A DNA stretch of 64,000 nt. Origin: Strigops habroptila. Taxonomy: Eukaryota; Chordata; Aves; Psittaciformes; Psittacidae. Location of the stretch: the NCBI RefSeq assembly GCF_004027225.2, contig NC_044288.2, positions 23,322,744 through 23,386,743 on the forward strand, in the 5' to 3' direction. A model generated the notes under the pieces. It made no database searches, was not told the DNA's origin, and saw only the letters and a list, made by a program, of their open reading frames with translations. Below are positions 1-13,900 of the stretch, one piece after another. A program made the translations under genes and the position numbers. Within the stretch, counting starts at the first letter, position 1. The number at the start of each line of letters is the position of its first letter.

Positions 1-296
1 TGCTGATGCTGAGGAGGTGCCAGTCCTCTCATGCACAGGTCAGGGCATCACCTACAACAAACTTTCCCAACGAAACTATAGTACTGACTTAATAAGCAGA
101 GGTCAGGACCTGTGCCTGAATGACTGGTACAGCCAGAAAGACCTGATTGCTGCTGGGGGAGAAGGGAGGTGGGTTTCCATTTTTGACACTTGCATCCTTC
201 TTAAAGATTTTATTTGCCAAAGCCTAATATTAAAAATTATGGCAGATCCTACTTTGTTTGAGGTAATGCCAATTTTAATGTTGTTGGTTTTTGGGG

Positions 297-343
297 TTTT
301 TTTTTGTTTTTTGTTTTTTGTTTTTTTTTTTTTTTTTTTTTTT
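297..343. repeat. Poly-T / T-rich low-complexity tract
   Basis: Nearly pure T, broken by three single G residues early in the run, then an uninterrupted T run. It may be the reversed poly-A tail of an old retro-insertion, but no body sequence was recognised beside it. Confidence 0.85.
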
Positions 344-1045
344 ACACAACTATAGTATTATTTAGGAACAAGTAGTAAGTGATAGATACTTTAATGTAAT
401 ATGAGTCAATATGTATTTATATGTGCTTTATGACTTAATCAATATTGCTACATTAGCAAGAATAAATATAGTGTTTCCTTTTATGGCCTTGGAAAGAACA
501 AATAAGGAAAGTCACATTATGAAGTTTAGGAATGAATAAAAACTCCCAGACAATTCAGTAAATCTCTGACATTCATTTGTTCTCCAAAGCAGAGCAAGTA
601 CCTGCCCAGGCAGGGCACTGGGCAGGCAGCACCGAGAGTCTCAGCGTGGGACTCCGGTTCACGTTTTTCACAGGTAACTTCCCGAAAGGAATTTGAATAA
701 AAGGAAACAACCCCAGCACAAAGTGTATGTCCACTTCGGCATCCTGAATCTCAAGAGGAAGGGCTTCCCAACTTGAGTGAGAGGAGTGCACAGCTCTCAC
801 TACCCACGTTTCTGCAACCAGCACCTTCCCAAGCTTCAGGTAGCCCAGTACCCAAGCAAAAGGGAATGAAAAAGTGCTCCTGATAAAAGGCAGCTCCACA
901 CATTCACTGCTGCAGAAGGTATAGGTTGTGACAGGCATGGGACATCCATTTTTATTATGGAAAAACACTTTTCCAGCACTTACTTGTTCTGGGGTACTGG
1001 CCTCATCCAGTGCAACAAAGAACCTTGGCCCCACCAGCAAGACAT

Positions 1046-1158
1046 TCATAGAATTACAGAATCACAGACTGGTTTGGGTGGGAAGGGACATTAAAGCTCA
1101 TTCAGTTCCAACTCCCTGCCATGGGCAGGGACATCTTCCACTAGACCAGGTTGCTCAT
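1046..1158 (-). mobile_element. CR1 LINE 3'-end fragment
   Basis: Read on the minus strand, this contains the CR1 3' signature in order: a CTGGTCTAGTGGAAG block, then CCCTGCCCATGGCAGGG, then a block related to TTAAGGTCCCTTCC, ending in ATTC/TATG tail repeats at 1046-1065. It is a 5'-truncated, mutated copy without coding capacity. Similarity stops near 1158, beyond which the sequence no longer follows the family. Confidence 0.9.
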
Positions 1159-1999
1159 TCATCCTAAACATCCTACATATTCCTCCTACAGCAGCAGACC
1201 TTTGGCTGGAGCAAACCTGCTCGGAAAGCTCATTCCCAGCTCCTCTCTGCACTTGCTGCCCCTGAGTCAGAGTCACCCTCCTAGTTTCTCCTTGGGTACA
1301 TACCCTGGTTAAGCAGTTATCTTTGCATAGTGCAAAATGGCTCAAACTCCAACTTTTTAAGTTCACATTTCCAACACCACAGTTAAGGGTTTCATCTTGA
1401 AGACCCCGTGAGACTCCTAGCCAGGTACATTCCACAGAGATCAAGGTAGGATCTTAATTTATCTCATCTGACTAAAGACACTCAGAGCAGGTCTCAGCAG
1501 AGACTGTCCCTGTGCGACACAAAGGCCTGCAAGGTGAGCCTGAGATACTTGTGACTTGAGGTACTATTTGATGTGCTCTTCTAGAATTAGCCTCTGGAAA
1601 TTCAGCTACTGCTGATCACTTCTACCTCTGGCTGAAGCCAAGCTGGTTCTATCTTCATCCTCCAGCTGTTGGCCTGTGAGCCACTTAAAACATGGACTTT
1701 TCCTCTAGAGCTGGGCTAGAAGGTTGTGCCAGCAATGGTGAAGCTCCTGCTAAACCTGCTCACACCCCAGCAGCATCGACTGAGTTAAATGCAGCCTCTT
1801 CCCCTCCGATGGGCTTCTCCATCTCCTCCCACCATACCAGGATAACTCCCCACGGCTATCCTCTTGCCATTCTGGATTTACTCTGGTTTCTGTGGGGTCA
1901 GAGCCTGACCTTAGAGATCATTGAGCCAGGACTCACATAAGGACAGGGGCAGGAAAAAAACCAAACCCTCTACCCTCAATTTGGAGAGTTTGGCAGCAT

Positions 2000-2990
2000 T
2001 TGTTTATCTTTAATGGATCGCCACCGCCACATTTTCGACTTTTTCCTGTTGTGATCGTTAGAACTTTTAACTGGATCATAAATCTTTTATTAACATTTGG
2101 TATTATACTAATTAAAACTGTTCCATGTATGTATTATTAATTTCTCCAGCACTTCTTGTGAGGGTGACGTTTTTAGCTGGCTTAGCAAAATGCACCATAG
2201 TAAATAAGGAGAAACTCATTTCCAGGCAATTAGGCTTGCAGAAAAATAAGTTTCTTAATGGAGGGCATGATCATTACAAATTTTACCTAAATAAACAGGG
2301 TTTCTTAATGGTAACTCTTCAAGCTAAGTAAACAGATTGGTGTGGTAATGTCCTAAGCAATACTTAAATGTAACTGTTTAATAAATTGGTAAATTACTCA
2401 TTTCATCTTAGAACAAAATGGTAATACTCTAGTAATAACCTAGTATATATTCTGTAAATATGAAGCATTATCACTTTAGCTCTGAAGAAATCACCACAGT
2501 GATATGTCAGCATTGATCTAAAACTGCAGCATTTTATCTCAAGTTTATTACCCATTTTTGAGAATCGCTGAGATTTTCAGAGCATAATGGCAATAAAAGA
2601 AGAATTTAAAAAGCGCTTAAATGTGCATAAGTTAATCAGAGGTATCCTCGGGGGGGAAAGGAAATTTGGTAAAACATGAATTATAAGCATCATTTAAACT
2701 TACTTTGGACACTAGAGATAATAAATGGCACCATAATTTAGAAATAGCTTTTAACATCAATGACTGTAAGAGGCACTTTACTGTTCATAAGAATTGCAAA
2801 GCAACGGTGCTGCGGCCAATTTTATTAGCCATTTTTTTCTTTATAAAAGCAATCCAACCCTTTCCAAACCGAGCAGACAGGAACAAGAGTTAAGCGTTAA
2901 TATGCAAAATGCATTTGACTTTTTTCTAAATAGCCAGCAATAAATTTACCAAAAGATACAGTCTGTAGACAATTGAATGATCACTGAAGA
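2000..2990. promoter_or_regulatory. AT-rich candidate conserved non-coding block
   Basis: This block is low in GC, free of recognised repeats and dense in TAAT/ATTA cores and short octamer-like words such as ATATGCAAAA near 2900. It has no coherent reading frame. These traits are typical of enhancers around developmental homeobox genes, and TLX3 is the nearest such gene. Conservation cannot be measured from one sequence, so the call is an inference. Confidence 0.3.
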
Positions 2991-4369
2991 AGAATAAAGC
3001 TTTCTCAGAGTTTACATATTTGGGAAGAGTGGATAAGAGGAGGAAAAGGAGGAAGAGAATATCTTCCATACATCCCTATTTACTGGGGAATGTCGCGGCA
3101 CTTCCGAAGCGAAGGGGAGCAGCAGTAAATCAGAGGGAGGCAGCGCTGGAGGAACAAGGCTTCTCCTTGCTAACTTTTCAGGATGGACAAAGCATCCGAG
3201 GATCACAGCGGTCCATACAATACCCCATTAACATGCCTCCTTCCCAGCCGCACAACAGCCTACAATGCATCTTTCAGAGCTATCAATTATCAGCCCTCGC
3301 ACCAATAAATTTTGGCCAGGCAGGACAAGAGCCCCTTTGACCGAGCAGCAGCGCACGCGTTGTCTGGGGGGATGCTCCTGGCTGCTGTGCTGCAGGGAAT
3401 ACCACAGCCGTGCCCGGCCCTGGGGAGCAGCCACCCGGCCCCCCAGGTATCTCCCTGCAGCATCTTCCCCTGGCACCCCCTTTTTCCTAGTGCCGCAGTG
3501 GTGGCAGAGTAGAATCAATGTGAACACAGGCTTTACCCTGACAGTGCTCCGCGTGCTCCCACCGAGCTCAACAAAGAGCTCAGGAAATAATATTTATTTT
3601 AATTGTTTTCACGCTAATCCTGTGGCTCAAGAATAAGAGAGATTAATATTCTTAGACTCTCCATGTCTGAGGCATTCAAGATTCTTGACACATGAAGTAG
3701 CCCTGCTTGGCAGAATGGGTTGTTAACTCTTAAACTCAGGAGAAAGCAAATAACTATATTTTAATTATTTCACTCCTGGCCACTTTAGCATAATCAAGAT
3801 CTAACAACAGTCGTTATCCCACATTGCCAAACCAGGCCCTCCATGCTTTCAGAGCTGCTGGAAAGAGCCTCAGCACCCCAGTTTGTCCCCCGATAGCTTC
3901 TGGGACGTGATGTGGTTACGCACCATCCCTAAGATAAAATAAGGTTGCATGTATTATTTCCTGCGGAAACAAATTCAAGCCATGCTGGTAACAGACTGTT
4001 GCTAATTTTGTGTCGATGTTGGGAAGATTAATTTAACCACAAAAAAGAACCAGCACAAAAACTGAAGCTGTACAACAGAATATGTAAGAAAGGGGGAAGC
4101 ATCACACTGATTCATGAGAGCATCCTCTGCTCCAGGACTTTGCCTTGGCCTCCAGCAAAGCACATTTGCAGCGGGAGACACCCCCCTGGAAGCAAAGAGA
4201 GGATGGGAGCAGTTCTGTTTGTTAAGCTGAACAAAGGATAACCAGGAGGTGAAGTAAACCCGAGCTCCATTGTAGGACTCTGAAATGGCACCATCGAGCA
4301 AACAAGTGTGCCGCCAATTCCAATGGCTGGAAGTTAAAGTTGTATGAAGTCAGGCAAAAAAAATGGAAG

Positions 4370-4640
4370 CAAGAGATTAATTTTTACTGTGACTGTGATA
4401 AGGCACTTAAATTTTGAATTGATTCTTCATCATTAGGAATGTTTCATTCAAGACTGGATTACTTCTTAAACTAATTATCTTAGCTCAAATAAGGCTTTAT
4501 TCAGGAGAAATATAATACCTGTATTATTAGACACTGAATTAAGATGACCTTGCCATGGAACAACTACATTTTAATTTGGTCTTCGTAATTAAAAGCAAAT
4601 CTCTAACTACCTTAGGCTGATTTTTTTAAGCGTCAATCTT
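4370..4640. promoter_or_regulatory. Homeodomain-motif-rich AT block
   Basis: A short stretch with many ATTA/TAAT cores, including GATTAATTT near 4375 and CGTAATTAAAAG near 4586, and no repeat similarity. It could be a TLX3 downstream enhancer or simply AT-rich neutral DNA. Confidence 0.25.
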
Positions 4641-4647
4641 AAGGACA

Positions 4648-4678
4648 TCTTAAAACACCAGAGGTAGGTGTTTTAAGA
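4648..4678. repeat. Perfect 12-bp inverted repeat, 7-nt loop
   Basis: The left arm TCTTAAAACACC (4648-4659) and right arm GGTGTTTTAAGA (4667-4678) are exact reverse complements around the loop AGAGGTA. It is too short for a precursor microRNA and there is no adjacent gene for it to terminate. Confidence 0.9.
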
Positions 4679-7600
4679 CAGGAGGATGGACAAACTCCCC
4701 AGAGACACCCTGCCCCCCAGGAAAGGTGCTGCACCACCGTCAGCCCCAGCAGCAGCTACTCCTGTGTAACCAGCTCTGCCGTGCTGTATCTGGCACCAAA
4801 ACAAGCAATGTGAAGCTTGGCTTTTGAATGAAGACAGCAACAACTCCAGCTACTTTCTCCTTCCACATCAGTGGCTGTTTTGCCTTGTCACAGCAAGAAG
4901 CCAGCCTGCTATTTGAATGCAGCTACAGAACTGGTATCTTTGCATTCAGGTCTGTGTTTACTCACTGCATCTGTAAGCGGTGCAGACCGAAGGGAGCATC
5001 TTCAGCACCGCGCTTGAGTGGCACACAAAGCCCTTGCAGGGGGGTAGGTGCCAGCAAAAACCACAGCTCAGCCCGACCCCTGAGCTAGCTCTGGCACCCT
5101 GCTGCCTTCCCCTGCTCCCCGCGTATGGCAATCAGTCCAGACAAGCATTTGTACACGCAATCAGGAAAACTAAATGCATGCAGTTACGAAGATGAAAACT
5201 CAAAGCAGAAACGTGCGCGAAAGCATTTGGCAACCAACAGGATTGTTAAATGGTACCCAGGAGCCAAATTTTCAGTAAATCAGAATGGCTCTATGAATGC
5301 TCTGTCCCAGCGTACGAGTGAGTATCAAAGAGCTCAGAAAAGAGACTTGCGCAGCAAACATCAGGGCACAGCAAGCTCTTCGTGCTACCCTGAATCAGAC
5401 AGACCCTCTTCTCCCTAGCTGGCACATACAGAGAGCAGAAAAAATTCCCTATTGGCTCTCCCTGAGACACAGCAAGGCCGATCAGAAGTGAACAGCCAGA
5501 GTTTATTGGTGTTATTCTGAATTGACTTTGGCCTCTAAACCAGAGCTGACTGTTGCACAAGTACTTACTTAGCACAGTGCGGGAGGCTGGATCCTCGGCT
5601 GCTTTCAGTCCATTCACTCCCTGGCATGAACGATGCCAATTCAGATCAAACCCTATTGTACACTAATGACATTCAGACAGCACAAGCCAAGTGCTGGGAG
5701 CAGCTGAGCTCTCCCATTGCCTGGTGGGTTCAGGAAGAGTTACAGGTGTAAGATTTGGCTTGGCTGCTTTGGTTTTTTCCTCATCTATTTTCATACACAT
5801 TTGATGTGACACATTGCTGAATTCCAGACACAAAAATTATCTTAAAACAGATCTTTTTTTTTTCTTTTGTAGTGAAGAAAAAAAAAAAAGTGCTGCTCTT
5901 TAACCAAGCGAAATCTATAAAAGGTAACAGCACAACCCTTCTACAGCTACTTTAAGAGCCCCCATCCATCCCACACATTGGTGGGTGTCCACCCTTCACC
6001 CTACCTGGGGGCAGCACTCCCCATCGCTCCGCTGGGGCTGGATCCTGTGGAGCACCCGCAGGGTCCCATGGGATGGGTGCACAGGCGCTGAGCAGGTGGC
6101 TGCGCTCACTGCCTCTCCCGCCTGCTGCCCCGTGCCGAGCCGCAGGGAACTTGTCAGGCCGAGCTATTGTCACCAAGCACAGATGTCGCCTGGGCAGCAT
6201 CGCCCCGCTTCGCCCGGTGGGCTGCGGCTGCTCGCTGCTGAGGAGTACCCTGTTGTTCACAGGGGCATCCACCTGGGTTTCCTCATGCACAATGTCTGTT
6301 TTTTCCACCCACCTTCCTCAGCTGCTCATGTAACCAACTGCTTTCTCCACGCTGCAGGGGTTTGGAGTCATTCGTACCATGTTTTAGCACATTTGCTGGC
6401 TTCTGGCTTGCTCAGCGATCTGGTGATTTCAGCACACACTCAGTATCCAATGGGACCCCAAAACACTATGCACAGAAATTCCTCCCTCCCTGCCCCTCAG
6501 TATGAACTCACACCAAACCATTTCCATTTCTAAAGGCAGTACCTGGTTGTCCACTCACATACAGCCCTGCTGCACTGTGGGTTTAAACACAAAGGTTTCT
6601 TTTCCACCCAAAAGTCCCTCAAAGTATCCTGGAGAGCTTCCCTTGTCTTTGGGCAGCCCTATGTCCCTTCCCCATCACTGCAGCTCTGCACAACCCTTCC
6701 CCTGCTCTCTCCCAGCCATTCCCATCACTTCCACCTCCAGCTTTGCTCTTTATTTCCATTCCCGGCTTCCTCCCTCCTTCTCAGGTTTCCGTGCACGGAC
6801 AGAGGTCTGGGATGTCTCCTCTTGCTGATCTTCCCCTTGCACCACTCCCTCCCCTCCAGCCCCACCAGCTCTTGCTCCATCCACCCTCAATCCACCAGAG
6901 CCTTCCCACCTCACTCACTGTGCTACAAACAACACAGCCAGAGTGTGAATCACACCTCACGTGCATTTCTGCCTCTGCCCACAGTTAATTTTAATGACAA
7001 GAAGGAAGACTCTTGGCCAGAGAACACCCTCATGAAGGGGAGCCAACAACACAGGGAGGTATTCAGTTTGCAGTTGGAAAGCTGCAGACTGACATCAAAA
7101 GCAAGCAAGGAGGTAGAAGTAAACCGAGATGGACAAGGCTGAGGTGGGTTCTCTTTTTCCCTCTCTGAAATAGTGTACAGTGATTGGTGGTGTGTGCTTT
7201 GACCCGGTTTCCTCTGGCTTAGCTACCATTCGTGGAAGTCCCACCTGAGCTATAGGACCACAGCCTAGATCCACTCAAAGAACTGAAAGACTCAGCATAC
7301 AGAAGACAACTGCCTTCACAGAACTGTCAGTACCTGGCGGAGAGAACACAGAGAGTCAGTTGTCCATGTGAATTTTGAACAGCGCAGGAAGATGAAAGCT
7401 TGAACTGGGGAACAGGATGTTTATGTCAGACGGAAGCTTCCTCTCCCTAGGAGCACTTTGAGAGCAAATCATGAAGAGGAGCTTGGAAACTCCATTGAAG
7501 GTTTTTGGACAACTGTCTACAGTTTGAAGGAGACCTGACATGAGGAAGGGACACAGGCTGCTTGATTTTCCCTTCCTTATTCAGTATGGCTGCGAAAAGA

Positions 7601-10600
7601 GTGTGGTGATTTTACTTGAGCCCTCCCACTGCCATGCAGCAGAACTATATCCTTTCTCCTTTGAGCACTTGGCAGAGACCAAAATGGAGAAGGTCAACTT
7701 CATAAAGATCAATGTAGGAAAGCCACAAGCATGACAAAGCAGGAAAAAAACCCTAAACCCCTACGATTTCTACCCTTGAAGAGTTTAGTGGAGGATTGTG
7801 TTTCAGACTTCCAAAAAGGTCCTGCAAGTGCGTTTTTTTCCCATGAACACTTCACTTATTCCAGGGTCTCCAAAATATTTCAGCTGGGAGGGGTGGAAAT
7901 GGCTTTTTCCTTGCTTGGGCTCTCAGAGACGATCTCATCTTGATGCATACAGATATAGCACAAGGCATGTGTGCACTGGGTTTGATGACTCTAAAATGGT
8001 GTCTCCAAGCAAAGCCACTAACCCTGATGTGCCAAGTTTGGAACCAAAAAGCCTCCTCACCACCAGCCCCATGCCCGCTGTTGGCCTCCTGCTAAATAAA
8101 GGGATCAAATTCAATCTGAAAGCATTTCTGATGAACAGTGTGAGGACACGGGAACCTGCTCAGGCCGTGACAGTCTGGAAGCAATGCCGGGTACAACAGC
8201 TGCTCCGCTGGAGCACCGCAACAGCAAAGCTCCCCAGTGCACCGCGACAGCTTCAGCGCACGAGTCCCCGACTGTGCAAACTGCTTTCAGAATCAATTAC
8301 CCAGCTCAGCCTCTTCTGGGCAAGATGCAACATCCCACTTCTGTTTTCCTCTTTTCCCTGCATCCTTACAAAACAGAAAGCAGAGCAGCGTTAGGATGCC
8401 ATTTTAGCAGGAAAATGCAAAGGGGCTCCTGGCTCCAGGTGGAGAGCAAACATGCACCCATGCAGAAAGGAAAGCCAGGAGCAGAGTGCCCAGCAGATGC
8501 CAAAGGAGTGACCAAAATTAATGGCTGAGGAACTGCACAAGAGCAGAAAGATGCAGGCTGTGACCTGAGAGAGGGTAGCGTGCCACAGCCACAAGCAGAA
8601 AAGCAACATGAAGACAGAACACGGATGCCATGAGGAAGAGAAAGAATATTTTAAGAAACTCCAGAAAAGCATGACGAAGTTCTGTTTCGAAGCTCTGTTC
8701 AGGAGAATCTATGAAGCAGGGTACAGGACTGCAGCTCCCCTGACATGGTTTTAGATGCCAGAACCAAAACAAGATGAATTATCAACAGATCTCTGTTGCC
8801 TATGAAGGAACCATCTCCTACACATCAACCACGCAGATAGTCAGGTTCTGCCACTGCACCCCCTACCCCTGTGTGAACCTCAAGGGTAGGAAAGGCATAA
8901 GAAAAGAGATTTGACAAAAAAAAAAACCCAACCATGAAGGAGCCCTGTTGTCTTCTCCCAGATCTGCAGCTCTGCAACAGCAGTAGCATCCCTGTCCCCT
9001 CTGCTTCACCTCTGCCCCGACAGGCAGTGCTGGGCACACGTTTGGAAGGGACAGGAGACGAGCTGGTGTGGAGGCACAGCACAGCCCAGAACCTCTGCCC
9101 ACGGGCTGCAGACAGGAGCCTTCATCCCAGGCTGCCTCTGGGATGCCTTTTGTCTGGACCTAGAAACATCTTCAGCTGTGGCAAAATCCCTTGTTTTCCA
9201 GATTTCCACGAAAACACAGTTCTCACCATGGCCCATACCATAGCTACACACAGCGATGGGGTCAGAGATGCTGCTCACCCATCCCCTCCTGGCAGGGTGC
9301 CGGCACAGTGAGGGCTGCAGCATGCACCAAGCCCAACGCAGGCACTCCCGGAGCTCCCGCTCCTTCCCCCAGTCTGAGGGAAGGATTTGAAGGCTGCTTT
9401 AATTATTAATCGTTTTGCATTGTTTTCCCCTCTCCACTTGACAGCACTGGCTCTTTGGAGGCAAGGAGCAGCTTTATGGAGCACCAGCCCTGATTGGACC
9501 AGCCATGGGATGGCACCGGCCGTACCCACCTGCGGCTGCATATTCCCTGACAGGCTGCTCCCATTACCTTTAATGGAAACGACATGTGCAGATGAACAAG
9601 AGAAGAGAGTCTATTGCCTTTATATTATACCACCAATTAAGTACTCAGGGTCATGTCCTCAGCTGATGTAAAGTAGATGAGATACACTGAACTTAATGGA
9701 TCTCTGCTGGTTTACACCAAATGAAGGGCTGGCCTTCTCTCTCTTGTATTAAAACAGCCGAACCATTCCAGCAGTCTTCACGTTTAACAGCTTTGTGCTC
9801 CAGCCAGGCTTTTCCATCACTCCAGTCCATAAACCACAAGCTTTATTAACTAATAATTAGTTTTTCAAGTTAAGTTTCACAGTCATGTTTTAAGAACTGC
9901 TGCCCTCAGGGCAGGTGCGGAATTCTGAAGAGACTGGAAGTGGTGGGAGAGGAGCAGAAGAGACACATCACCAGGCTGCCTGGGGGCTTCAGCCCCTGAC
10001 AATGCAGAGGGGCTTTCCACAAACATTTTAGCATCTACTGCCCCTGAAAGTGCCTGGGAGTTAAGCACCTTGAGTTCATAGAATTCAAGCTGAGGCATTT
10101 CTCTTGCAAACATAGAGCTGATTTTAACCACACGACCAGCCTCATGGGTTTTAACAAGACTCTTGAGCTGTGCAAAAATAAGCCTGAGTGCAAGTATCTG
10201 CCCAACTATAAACACTGGGGATCACCAAGTTGTCAAGTAATACCTGACTACCAAATCACTACCAGGGTGATTTGGAAGGACATACTAATAGCTTTCCTAA
10301 CTTTTTTTGCAGTTGTACATAACTGATCATTGGGCAGAAAAGTGGCGTGATGCTGGGCCACGTCTGTCCCTTATGTGCTGCGCTTTCAGCATACTCAGGT
10401 GTCTTAAACATGCTGGCCTGATACAGGAGCTAAGCTTGAGAAGAAAGCTGGATTAAACTACAAATACTATTTTTCTAATCATAGATAGTTGACTCTCGCA
10501 TTAAAACACAACTTCCCAAACCAGCACACACTAGCTTCAGCAGGCACGCAGCTTGCTCTTTTTCTTCCTTCTGTAGCTAGATTGAATAAAGAACATTTAG

Positions 10601-10799
10601 AGCATTTCTGCCACCAGAAGGAATAAAATCAATGTGCTGTACAGAACTGGGGGGGAATCACGACAGCCTACTAACACCAGTGTTCTCAACAAGGAATGCA
10701 ATACGGACAGCTCTTGTGCAATAACTTAAACAGTACAGATTACTACTTGGGGAAATAAAAGACAACATAACTTTGAAACTTGAAAAGCTCTTTTCTTCA

Positions 10800-10990
10800 T
10801 TGTAATCAATTGCAATAATCCATGTTAGTGATTTAGATGAAGATCAACTTTACCTTTCTTTGCTGATGACACAAAACTAAGAGCAATATAAAACTTAAGT
10901 GCATTTGCGCACAACTAATGGATTGGATGTGGCATGTGCCAATGGAAGTCGGTATGTATAATGCAGCATAGACTGGATGCCAAATTAATG
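10800..10990 (+). mobile_element. Decayed CR1 reverse-transcriptase fragment
   Basis: A short plus-strand stretch at about 10827-10880 translates to pieces matching two adjacent landmarks of CR1-type reverse transcriptase: a SDLDE segment and then FADDTKL, which contains the catalytic Asp-Asp pair. The spacing between them is about right for the family. The frame is broken and surrounding similarity is weak, so this is an old inactive remnant. Its outer limits are uncertain. Confidence 0.65.
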
Positions 10991-13900
10991 GGATCATTTA
11001 GGCATTCTAGAACACTTGTGGCATTAAGCTTAAGTCATTTAAGGAGCCTGGCAGGGGTTGATGACCTTCCATTTTCGATAGACTGAGGAAGCCTTGTAAT
11101 ACTGTAGGCAAAACATGACAATGAATTTTATCCTCTCCATCCCACTGCTATTTAGTCCAAAGCTGAAAGACAATAAAACCAAGACAACGAGACTGTGCCT
11201 GGTGTCCCTGATAAGAAGTATATAAAAATACAGATTCATCTGCACAGGGAGGTGGAGGTTCAGGCATGCAGACAATGGACCAGACACTGCCAGCTGTGCA
11301 TGTGCACTCCAACCTTCCTGCTAAGCCTGAGCACCTTCCCTAGGCCACCAGGCTCACACCAATCTTCCATGGCACCCACATCCTACATGGATTAGTTCCC
11401 AAAGGGAGCTGATCATAGCACGGAGGTAAATGCATCTCACAGACAACATATAATTACCTGACGAGGCGCAGGGATTCGTTCAAGCTGCTCAGATGAGTGA
11501 TAGAGCTGGAGACGGAGCAATTCTCTCATCCCTATTCCCTCCCCATGAACTGCAGAACACTGCTCCCAAACGCCAGCAAACAGTCCCACACTAGGACAAG
11601 CCACAGGTACGAGCTGGATCTAATCCCTGTGGTCCTGCCACTGGGCAGAGAGGCCAGGAAGGAGCCAGCAAACACGACATGCTGTTAATAATGACAGTCC
11701 TGCTCCCACTGACTCTTAAATGCCAAAGTGTGTGATGCTCCCCAGAGAACCAGCAGCACTTAGCTGGGCTCCCAGGAGATAAATACTTCCAGGCTTAGGC
11801 TGGAAGGTTCTTCAAGGATCAACACTTGATGTCTGTATAGATACTCCAGATGTTACTGGGAGATCTAGAGGTAGAGTTCACTTGTTTTTTAATTATTTAT
11901 TTTATTGCTTAATTTTGAAGGCATTTTGAAGAATGGCCTAAAGTTTGGATGTGCAAAGGCATTTAGAGCCTGCTCCACTCAGCAAGCTCAAGCCACCACT
12001 CAGCAGAGCACAGTGCACGGATATCCAACATCCCAGCAATTCACTGGGCTCAGATCACCCAGCGCAGAGTACAGCAACACATCGCTCCCACAGAAGTGCT
12101 GAAACATTCATCTGTGCTGCCTGAAGAGCGTGAGACCCATCTCAAACATCTCTGCTCACAGTCCCCAGCATTTCCACCTCTGGGCACAACGACAAGTGGA
12201 CATTTCTGAATGCACAGTGCAGAGATGCCTTTAGGCAGCTGGCTCCTATTTTCCACAATGGCCTGGAAAGAATATTTTATCTCTTAAACTAAATTCATGG
12301 GAGCAAAATATCTAAATACCATTACTGCTTTAACCTTAACACATCTGAAATGCCTAGAAATGCAGAGAGACCCTCCAAAAAAGGGGAAAAACACATAGGT
12401 GCTGAACTGCCACCAACTGTACTATAGCCCTGCCCATTAAAGCTGACTGAGTGCCTCAAGGAGGCAAATTTACATCCTGAAAAACAAGGGGGCATGAAGG
12501 AGAAATATTTATTCCACTGCTTGTGAGCCAGGTAAAAGTTAGGAGCTTAATGGACTCAAGAGAATGGGCAAGGGAAACACACAGTACTGAAGGAAGATGC
12601 CCCAAAGAGCCTAAAGCAAATGGTGTAACTAACCCCTCTCCCAAAAATGCCCACCTGAATAGAAGGCAAATACTTTCATCCACCTGGTCCAACTTGCTCA
12701 AGCAACAAACGAGGAGGGATTCTACCAGCTGAGGAGGAGCAGCTATACAAGTAAACACTCACCTGGGTCAGTCATGGCCCTTAAATTATTCCTCATCAGT
12801 GATGGGGATGGTTTTGGTGCAGAAATACATGCTCCAAGGAAAATTCATAGGTGTGAGGTGTAAATCTCAGTATTATTTATGTTAGTTATAAGCAAGCTAA
12901 ATTATGACCTAGCTGAGCAAAACACTTCTGTAAACCAAGGCTTTGAATATTGTGTAGTTTGCATGTTTAGCAGGACTGGGCTTTCATCAAGGAGTGGAGG
13001 AGGAGAGCTAATAACCCATTGATTTCAAGGCCCATTTAGGAAAAGAATTGCCTATAGAGATCTGATCACCATGCATTACTTCATAACATCTACTACCCTG
13101 GGCACAAAATAATGCTGAGATGTGCAAATTACAGAGCCATTTTTATCCTGAGAGGGGTTGTGCCTGTGCATGCAAGCGAGGTACGGGGGCTGCTTTGGGT
13201 TTGGGCTTAAAACGAAGCCAGGAGGGACTCAGAGGGATTGGTTGATGTTCATTCACATGGCTCTGACCACCCTGAGCTCTGCCTTGGGCATCCATCTGCT
13301 CAGCCCTACACAGGAAATCACTTACACATACGACCAAGCAAAGCTCAAAAGGTGACCTGCCCAAAGTTAAGGCCCGCTGATAATTCAATAAGCCTTAACT
13401 CTTGTTGCCTTTTTCCAACGTTTTTTCAACAAACACAAGATTTTCTGGGGTTAAACTTCCAAAGGAGCGAATGTAAGTGCACGGCATGGGCTTTCCAGAG
13501 CATGCATGCAGAGACAACGTTTCACTTGGAGATTTAAGACTGCTTTGGAAAGACCATCCAAATGCTAAGAATTACCAATTTCATAGCAGCATCAAGCATC
13601 AACATATTAAAACTCCCAGCTCGATGAGATGTGCTGCATCTCCAGCTCTCTCAGACCACATCTCTATCACGAGAATCACGCTGACTGTGCTCAAATGACT
13701 CCCTCAAATGAGCCTTGCTGCAATACAGTTACAGGAGCTGCTGCTGCCCTCACGCTGCTGCACACAACTGGTCTTTATCCTCTGCCAAACTGAGTATTTT
13801 AAGAAGTCTCCCATGGAGGTAAAGGAGTGTTTTGTAATGAGTGGGAGGGTGGGCTAAACCATGATGCAGAGCCCACCCTGCAAGAAGCCTGTTTCAGAAA

